Shown: piece by piece, positions 7,223 to 12,406 of the stretch
How positions within the stretch are numbered: the first letter of the stretch is position 1
Layout of the letters: every line of letters begins with the position of its first letter
Source of the DNA: a virus
Reading direction: 5' to 3' (one strand)
DNA: 24,018 nt
IMG/VR virus record: IMGVR_UViG_3300027736_000249
Coordinates: 1-24,018 of that record
Program-made: the position numbers and the translations under genes
Notes under the pieces: model-generated
The model's input: the letters and a program-made list of their open reading frames with translations, nothing else
What the model was told of the DNA's origin: nothing
The model's database searches: none

Positions 7223-8008
7223 ATGTCTGAAGAGATTCAAAACGAAGTAGCGGATTCGCCCGCGCCAGAACAGGTACCAACGGCAGAACCTGTAGCTGAA
7301 GAAACACAAGCGCCGGAGAATGAACAGCCGACCGAGCAGCAGTCTAAGACCTTCACACAAGAAGAATTAGATGCAATCGTAGGCAAAAGGCTTGCAAGAG
7401 AGCAGCGTAAGTGGGAACGAGAGCAGTCTCGTAGGGTGCAAGAAGCGCCTGCGGGAACCGCCGAACTTCCTGCGCCAGAACAGTTTGAATCCGTCGATGC
7501 GTATGCTGATGCGTTAGCAGTACGTAAAGCGGAAGAACTACTGGTTAAGCGTGAAGCTGATCGGCAAAAAATGGATATGCTAGAAGCGTATCAGGATCGT
7601 GAAGAAGAAGCTCGAGGTAAGTATGAGGACTTTGAACAAGTCGCATATAACCCTAAGCTACCAATTACATCCGTGATGGCGGAAACTATCCAAGCGTCGG
7701 ATATAGGGCCAGATTTAGCATACTATTTGGGTACTAATCCACGTGAAGCTGACAGAATTTCACGTTTAACGCCGTTTTTACAAGCTAAAGAAATTGGTAA
7801 ATTAGAAGCAAAAATTTCTTCTGCGCCAGTTTTAAAGAAAACGACAAGCGCCCCACCGCCTATAGCGCCAATTTCTGGCCGCGGCACTGGATCGCCGTCT
7901 CATGACACAACCGACCCACGCTCAATAAAAAGTATGAGCACGTCGGAATGGATTGAGGCAGAGCGCCAGCGTCAAATTAGGAAATGGGAAGCTCAACGTA
8001 ACCGCTAA
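7223..8008 (+). CDS. Scaffolding protein, P22 gp8-like
   Basis: This 261-residue protein is highly charged, has an acidic disordered N-terminus (residues 1-40, Glu/Pro/Gln rich) and long predicted helices at about 43-75 (FTQEELDAIVGKRLAREQRK) and 95-135. The EELDAIVGKRLARE motif is typical of phage scaffold proteins. The basic C-terminus (SEWIEAERQRQIRKWEAQRNR in part) fits the helix-turn-helix by which P22 gp8 contacts coat. Scaffold drives coat protein into the correct procapsid shell and leaves before or during packaging. The gene lies directly upstream of coat, as in P22. Translation begins after the structured leader, which may regulate its dose. P22 scaffold is 303 aa, so this version is somewhat short. 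Confidence 0.85.
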   Translation: MSEEIQNEVADSPAPEQVPTAEPVAEETQAPENEQPTEQQSKTFTQEELDAIVGKRLAREQRKWEREQSRRVQEAPAGTAELPAPEQFESVDAYADALAVRKAEELLVKREADRQKMDMLEAYQDREEEARGKYEDFEQVAYNPKLPITSVMAETIQASDIGPDLAYYLGTNPREADRISRLTPFLQAKEIGKLEAKISSAPVLKKTTSAPPPIAPISGRGTGSPSHDTTDPRSIKSMSTSEWIEAERQRQIRKWEAQRNR

Positions 8009-8025
8009 CTTTTTTAAGGAATATC

Positions 8026-9228
8026 ATGGCAAACTCGATTCTAACCATCGACATGATTACCCGTAAAGCTCTCGAAATCCTCGAGAACAATCTGGTAATC
8101 TCCCGTAACGTAAACCGTCAATACGACGACTCTTTCGCTGTTGAAGGCGCTAAAATTGGTTCCACACTGCGTATCCGTTTACCGGATCGTGCTTTGGTAA
8201 CTGACGGTGCTGCCCTGCAAACTCAGGACGACAACGAGCAGTACACAACTCTGACTGTAGCTTCGCAAAAGCACATCGGCATTAATTTCACTTCTGCTGA
8301 ATTGACTATGCAGTTGGATGATTTTGCTGAGCGTGTTTTGAAACCACGTATTTCGCAATTGGCTTCGTCTATCGATGCTGACGTTGCAAATGCGTACAAA
8401 AACATCTATGCATCTGTTGGCACACCAGGCACTACACCTTCGACTTCATTGGTTCTGTTGCAAGCGCAACAAAAACTGAACGAAGCTGCTGCTGTAATGT
8501 CACCACGCTATGCAACTGTTAACCCAGCCGCTAACGCTGGTTTGGTTGAAGGCATGAAAGGTTTGTTTAACCCAACAGACACTATCAGCAAGCAGTTTAA
8601 GAACGGCATGATGGGCACAGGCGTATTGGGCTTTGAAGAAGTCAACATGTCTCAGTCAATCAAGCAACATACTACTGGTGCTTGGGGTACTTCTATTACT
8701 GTTACTTCAACAGTTACTACTGAAGGCCAATCCACACTGCCAATTAGCTTTACTGGTTCCAGCAAGACATGGAACGTTGGCGACGTGTTTACTATCGCTG
8801 CTGTAAATTCGGTTAACCCACAAACCCGTGAATCAACTGGTTCGTTGCAGCAATTCGTTGTGACTGCTGTTGCTACTGGCTCTTCCACTGCAACTTTGTC
8901 AATTAGCCCAGCTCTGTACTCGGCTGGTCAAGCTTTGGCTACTGTTGACGTGTTGCCACAATCCGGCGCTGTAGTAACAATGTTGGGTTCGGCTTCAACT
9001 CAGTACGCTCAAAACTTGGTTTACCACAAAGATGCAATCACGCTTGCTACTGCTGACTTGCTGATGCCACAAGGCGTTGACATGGCTTCGCGCCAAGTTC
9101 ACAACGGCATTTCGATGCGTATTGTTCGTCAATACGATATCAACAATGACCGCTTGCCTTGCCGTATTGACGTTCTATACGGCTTTAGCACAATTCGTCC
9201 GCAAATGGCTTGCCGTATCTGGGGCTAA
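8026..9228 (+). CDS. Major coat protein, P22 gp5-like
   Basis: This 400-residue protein (P22 gp5 is 430) has the HK97-type coat fold of the P22 family. The N-terminal helix MITRKALEILENNLVISRNV, the VEGAKIGSTLRIRLPDR stretch and the C-terminal block YHKDAITLATADL, then MRIVRQYDINNDRLPCRIDV and VLYG are diagnostic. Residues about 215-320, rich in Thr, Ser and Val, correspond to the inserted I-domain that stabilises the subunit. It forms the icosahedral shell. The gene has a strong AAGGA Shine-Dalgarno and uses many C-ending codons (AAC, GAC, TAC, CTG) near its start, unlike neighbours, as expected for the most abundant protein. A stable hairpin follows the stop. Confidence 0.94.
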   Translation: MANSILTIDMITRKALEILENNLVISRNVNRQYDDSFAVEGAKIGSTLRIRLPDRALVTDGAALQTQDDNEQYTTLTVASQKHIGINFTSAELTMQLDDFAERVLKPRISQLASSIDADVANAYKNIYASVGTPGTTPSTSLVLLQAQQKLNEAAAVMSPRYATVNPAANAGLVEGMKGLFNPTDTISKQFKNGMMGTGVLGFEEVNMSQSIKQHTTGAWGTSITVTSTVTTEGQSTLPISFTGSSKTWNVGDVFTIAAVNSVNPQTRESTGSLQQFVVTAVATGSSTATLSISPALYSAGQALATVDVLPQSGAVVTMLGSASTQYAQNLVYHKDAITLATADLLMPQGVDMASRQVHNGISMRIVRQYDINNDRLPCRIDVLYGFSTIRPQMACRIWG

Positions 9229-9234
9229 CTTTGG

Positions 9235-9267
9235 TGGGGGCTACGGCTCCCATTAACGACTCTTTTT
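9235..9267 (+). terminator. UACG-tetraloop hairpin after coat gene
   Basis: Just after the coat stop, TGGGGGC (9235-9241) pairs with GCTCCCA (9246-9252), with one G-U pair, around the loop TACG. C(UACG)G is one of the exceptionally stable tetraloops. The T-run (9263-9267) comes ten bases after the stem, so it is not a textbook intrinsic terminator. It may be a partial terminator, an RNA 3'-end protector for coat mRNA, or both. The T-run leads directly into AAAGGA, the Shine-Dalgarno of the next gene. Confidence 0.55.
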
Positions 9268-9281
9268 AAAGGAAAATTATC

Positions 9282-9692
9282 ATGGCACTTCCAAATGGCG
9301 CAGGTGGCTATCAAGTTGGTGATGGCAACCTTAATGAAGTTGTATTAAGCGTTCAAGCAGCACCTTTATCTGTAGCGGCTACAGCTACGTTGACTGCGGC
9401 ACAAGTTACTTCTGGCGTTTTGCTAGTTGGTGCTGGTGCTACTACAGCTCAAACTTACACGCTGCCTACTGCTTCTGCTATCGACGCAATCGTTACTAGC
9501 GCAAAAGCAAACAGCACGTTTGAATTGATTCTGGTTAACACTGGTACTAGTTCAGGTACAGGCGCGTTAGCTTTGGGTACGGGCATTACTGATGGCGGCA
9601 ACGCAACTGTAGCAGTAGCAATTACTGCGGCAGGTCGTTTCTTATTCCGTAAAACCGCTGACGGTGCTTACACTGTTTATCGCGTAGCGTAA
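9282..9692 (+). CDS. Putative capsid-associated (decoration-type) protein
   Basis: This 136-residue protein is Ala/Thr/Gly/Val-rich with almost no predicted helix and ends in GRFLFRKTADGAYTVYRVA. The run ATATLTAAQVTSGVLLVGAG, then TTAQTYTLPTASAID, followed by STFELILVNTG, has the pattern of beta-sandwich proteins that sit on capsids or fibers. Position directly after coat, with its own AAAGGA ribosome site and hairpins on both sides, suggests a highly expressed head decoration protein. I do not recognise a named family. No catalytic or metal site is visible. Alternatively it could be a fiber tip module expressed separately. Confidence 0.55.
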   Translation: MALPNGAGGYQVGDGNLNEVVLSVQAAPLSVAATATLTAAQVTSGVLLVGAGATTAQTYTLPTASAIDAIVTSAKANSTFELILVNTGTSSGTGALALGTGITDGGNATVAVAITAAGRFLFRKTADGAYTVYRVA

Positions 9693-9697
9693 TAAAT

Positions 9698-9719
9698 GGG
9701 GGCTTCGGCTCCCGTTTTT
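9698..9719 (+). terminator. UUCG-tetraloop hairpin with T-run
   Basis: GGGGGC (9698-9703) pairs with GCTCCC (9708-9713) around TTCG and is followed by GTTTTT. This has the form of an intrinsic terminator: a GC-rich six-pair stem with a C(UUCG)G loop and an immediate U-tract. The U-tract runs straight into AAAGGA, the ribosome site of the next gene. Transcription must therefore partly read through if 9733-9996 has no promoter of its own. The hairpin closely resembles the one after coat. Confidence 0.68.
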
Positions 9720-9732
9720 AAAGGAAAATACT

Positions 9733-9996
9733 ATGCCTAACACCAAATCGATTGGCGTTGCATACGAAGACCAGCAACTTGATGGCGCTGTTATGGGCAA
9801 ATCAGGTGGCACTGCTGGCTTTTTTGGTGCAGTCGCAACTAATCAACCCGCAGCAATAACTACTGCCGCAACACCTACGTTAACAACTTCTAATGTTAGT
9901 GGTTTGACGACTACGCAAATTTCTGCGTTAAATACAACTTTGTCAAACGTAAACACTGTTATTAGTAGCTTGAAGACTTTAGGTTTAACGGGCTAA
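9733..9996 (+). CDS. Head fiber-like small protein
   Basis: This 87-residue protein has the N-terminus MPNTKSIGVAYEDQQLDGA, then GKSGGTAGFFGAVATNQPAA and a C-terminal heptad-like stretch (about 62-87, LNTTLSNVNTVISSLKTLGL) that would form a short trimeric coiled coil. FYG/FFG followed by xQPxA and a small coiled coil ending in LGL is the pattern of the phage head fiber family (Phage_fiber_2), which I recognise with moderate confidence. Such proteins project from the capsid surface and may bind host or environment. The gene is bracketed by two UUCG hairpins and has its own strong ribosome site, so expression is set apart from its neighbours. Confidence 0.6.
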   Translation: MPNTKSIGVAYEDQQLDGAVMGKSGGTAGFFGAVATNQPAAITTAATPTLTTSNVSGLTTTQISALNTTLSNVNTVISSLKTLGLTG

Positions 9997-9999
9997 TTA

Positions 10000-10019
10000 A
10001 ACGGGGCTTCGGCCCCGTT
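10000..10019 (+). terminator. UUCG-tetraloop hairpin, perfect 8-bp stem
   Basis: AACGGGGC (10000-10007) and GCCCCGTT (10012-10019) pair perfectly around TTCG just after the stop of the head fiber-like gene. Only a weak T-containing tail (TTACTCTC) follows, so efficient termination is doubtful. The next ATG is six bases away, and the hairpin covers the place where its Shine-Dalgarno would be. It could stabilise the upstream RNA or limit translation of 10026-10223. Confidence 0.6.
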
Positions 10020-10025
10020 ACTCTC

Positions 10026-10223
10026 ATGAATATATATCTACAACACCCTGTGCACGGCACTAAAGTCGCTACGATGGAATTAGAGGCTGAAGCAGATGAA
10101 CAAAACGGTTGGGTGAGGTATACTCACGACACGCCTTTGGCTCCCGAAGAAGCGGCACCAGCATCTAATGAGCTGGAAGTCAAACGTCGTCGTAGCCGTC
10201 CTACTGTAGAGGCGGCAGCTTAA
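10026..10223 (+). CDS. Small acidic phage protein, unknown
   Basis: This 65-residue protein begins MNIYLQHPVHGTKVATMELE, continues with EADEQNGWVRYTHDTP and ends in a basic KRRRSRP stretch. The HPxHGTKVAxxExEAExDExxGWxRY pattern recurs in small hypothetical proteins found between the coat and neck genes of P22-like environmental phages. No function is known. It has an acidic first half and basic tail and is probably soluble. There is no obvious Shine-Dalgarno because the stable hairpin lies immediately upstream, so expression may be low. The following gene has a strong AAAGGAG site. Confidence 0.62.
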   Translation: MNIYLQHPVHGTKVATMELEAEADEQNGWVRYTHDTPLAPEEAAPASNELEVKRRRSRPTVEAAA

Positions 10224-10233
10224 AGGAGCGAAT

Positions 10234-10962
10234 ATGGCGGTATACACTGCTGGCGATCAAATTAACAGAGCATTGCGATTGCTAGGCGTATTAGCCGAAG
10301 GCGAGACTACGTCTGCGTCTGTATCGCAAGATTCGTTGATGGCGCTTAATCAGATGATCGACTCATGGAATACTGAGCGGCTATCAATTTTTAACACGAT
10401 TGACCAAACATTTACGTGGCCTGCGGGCGAAATTCAACGCCATCTTGGCCCATCTGGCGCAAGTATCGGCGGATTTGATGGCTTACGCCCTGTGTTGTTA
10501 GATGACTCAACGTATTTCCGCGATCCACAAACCAACGTATCGTTTGGTATTAAGTTTATTAACCAACAGCAATATGATGGGATTGCGGTTAAAACGGTAA
10601 CGTCCACGTATCCACAAGTTATGTGGATCAACATGGAATACCCCAACATTCAAATGACAGTCTACCCCAAGCCAACAAGGGATTTAGAGTGGCATTTTAT
10701 TAGTGTTCAAGAGTTAGATAAGCCAGCTACTTTGGCGACTGATATTTTATTTCCGCCAGGCTATCTTAGAGCTTTTACGTATAACTTAGCAATGGAGATA
10801 GCGCCAGAATTTGGCGTTGAACCTTCGCCGCAAGTGCAACGGATTGCTATGACGTCCAAACGCAATTTGAAACGTATTAACAATCCTGACGACATTATGA
10901 GTATGCCTTATGCTCTCGTAGCTAATCGTCAGCGGTTTAACATTTACGCTGGCAATTATTAA
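10234..10962 (+). CDS. Neck / tail accessory factor, P22 gp4-like
   Basis: This 242-residue protein shares with P22 gp4 the N-terminal helical motif GDQINRALRLLGVLAEGE, then a Met-Asp-Trp helix (LNQMIDSWNTE) and the later AFTYNLAMEIAPEFGVEPSP, which parallels the NLACRIAPDYALE of gp4. Gp4 binds the portal ring after DNA packaging, seals the head and provides the platform for gp10. This version is longer than P22 gp4 (166 aa) because of a central beta-rich part, about residues 70-165. Order supports the call, because the gp10-like gene follows with a one-base TAATG overlap. The AAAGGAG ribosome site lies just before ATG 10234. Confidence 0.84.
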   Translation: MAVYTAGDQINRALRLLGVLAEGETTSASVSQDSLMALNQMIDSWNTERLSIFNTIDQTFTWPAGEIQRHLGPSGASIGGFDGLRPVLLDDSTYFRDPQTNVSFGIKFINQQQYDGIAVKTVTSTYPQVMWINMEYPNIQMTVYPKPTRDLEWHFISVQELDKPATLATDILFPPGYLRAFTYNLAMEIAPEFGVEPSPQVQRIAMTSKRNLKRINNPDDIMSMPYALVANRQRFNIYAGNY

Positions 10963-12404
10963 TGAAAACCCCGATTCTTGGGTCAGCATATGTTGCCCGC
11001 AGCATCAATGCTGCGGACAATCGTATGGTCAATTTGTTTCCGGAAGTTATTCCAGAAGGCGGTAAAGAAGCAGGATTTCTTAACCGCGCGCCAGGGCTTA
11101 ATTTTTTACAGACAATAGGCACAGGGCCAATTCGAGCGTTATGGGCGCATCAAACTAATGGCAGTGCTTTTTATGTTGTATCTGGTAATGAGTTTTATAA
11201 GCTCACTGGATTGACTGCTACCCCCACGCTATTAGGCACTGTGTCGGGCACTGGCCCTGTATCTATCGCTGACAACGGCACACAAATATTTTTAGCCTGT
11301 AATCCTGACGGGTACATTTATAACGAATCTACCGGTGTATTTGCTCAAATTACCGATTCTGATTTTGCAGGCGCAGTAACAGTTGCGTACCTTGACGGCT
11401 ATTTTGTTTTTAATCAACCAAACAGTCAGATTATTTGGGTGTCGCAACTGTTAGATGGCACATCAATTAACCCGTTAGATTTTGCAAGTGCTGAAGGTTC
11501 TCCCGATGGCGTGGTTGGCCTTATTTCCGACCACCGCGAATTGTGGGTATTTGGTACGGATTCAGTAGAAGTATGGTACAACTTAGGAGCGGCTGACTTT
11601 CCTTTGCAGCGAATTCAAGGCGCTTTTAATGAAATTGGCTGTGTGTCGGCGTACACCATTGCTAAGATGGATAACGGTTTGTTTTGGTTAGGCACCGATG
11701 CCCGTGGCCAAGGTATTGTTTATCGTGCTAACGGCTACACCGGCGTTCGTATTTCAACGCACGCGGTTGAATACGCTATTGCTCAATACGGTAATATTTC
11801 AGACGCAATTGCGTACACGTACCAGCAAGAAGGCCATGCTTTTTATGTGTTGACGTTTCCTAGCGGCAACGCAACGTGGGCGTATGACGTAGCTACTCAA
11901 GCCTGGCATGAGCGGGCGGGCTGGAATAATGGGGCGTTTACGCGTCATCGTAGCAATTGCCAATGCAATTTTGGCGGCAATATTATTGTTGGCGACTTTG
12001 AGAATGGCAACATATATACGTTTGATTTAGACATATATGCTGATAATGGCGGCGTCCAAAAATGGCTTCGTTCGTGGAGAGCATTGCCTACTGGCACCAA
12101 CAATCTTAAACGTACTGCACATCACAGCTTGCAATTAGATTGCGAGTCTGGCGTGGGGTTAAATGACGGGCAAGGCAGTAACCCAGAGGTTATGTTGCGT
12201 TGGTCAGATGATGGCGGGCATACATGGTCAAATGAGCATTGGTCGCAAATAGGTAAGATCGGCGAATATTATCGCCGCGTGTTTTGGCGTCGATTAGGCA
12301 TGACGCTTAAACTGCGTGATAGGGTGTATGAACTTTCAGGTACTGACCCTAATAAATTAGCTATTATGGGTGCAGAATTAATACTTAGCCCAACTAATAC
12401 CTAA
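10962..12404 (+). CDS. Tail hub / packaged DNA stabilisation protein, P22 gp10-like
   Basis: This 480-residue protein is close to the length of P22 gp10 (472). The family signature is clear: N-terminal AADNRMVNLFPEVIPEGGKE, then NRAPGL, LSDHRELWVFGTDSVEVWYN-type sequence (here SDHRELWVFGTDSVEVWYN), and WLGTDARGQGIVYRANGY. Gp10 forms the hexameric hub below gp4 and is the attachment point for tailspikes and needle, keeping the packaged DNA in place. The fold is a beta-propeller-like body, consistent with the repeated beta strands and Trp-rich turns (WHERAGW). The start overlaps the stop of the gp4-like gene. The large fiber gene follows after two bases, fitting attachment of fibers to this hub. 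Confidence 0.92.
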   Translation: MKTPILGSAYVARSINAADNRMVNLFPEVIPEGGKEAGFLNRAPGLNFLQTIGTGPIRALWAHQTNGSAFYVVSGNEFYKLTGLTATPTLLGTVSGTGPVSIADNGTQIFLACNPDGYIYNESTGVFAQITDSDFAGAVTVAYLDGYFVFNQPNSQIIWVSQLLDGTSINPLDFASAEGSPDGVVGLISDHRELWVFGTDSVEVWYNLGAADFPLQRIQGAFNEIGCVSAYTIAKMDNGLFWLGTDARGQGIVYRANGYTGVRISTHAVEYAIAQYGNISDAIAYTYQQEGHAFYVLTFPSGNATWAYDVATQAWHERAGWNNGAFTRHRSNCQCNFGGNIIVGDFENGNIYTFDLDIYADNGGVQKWLRSWRALPTGTNNLKRTAHHSLQLDCESGVGLNDGQGSNPEVMLRWSDDGGHTWSNEHWSQIGKIGEYYRRVFWRRLGMTLKLRDRVYELSGTDPNKLAIMGAELILSPTNT

Positions 12405-12406
12405 CT

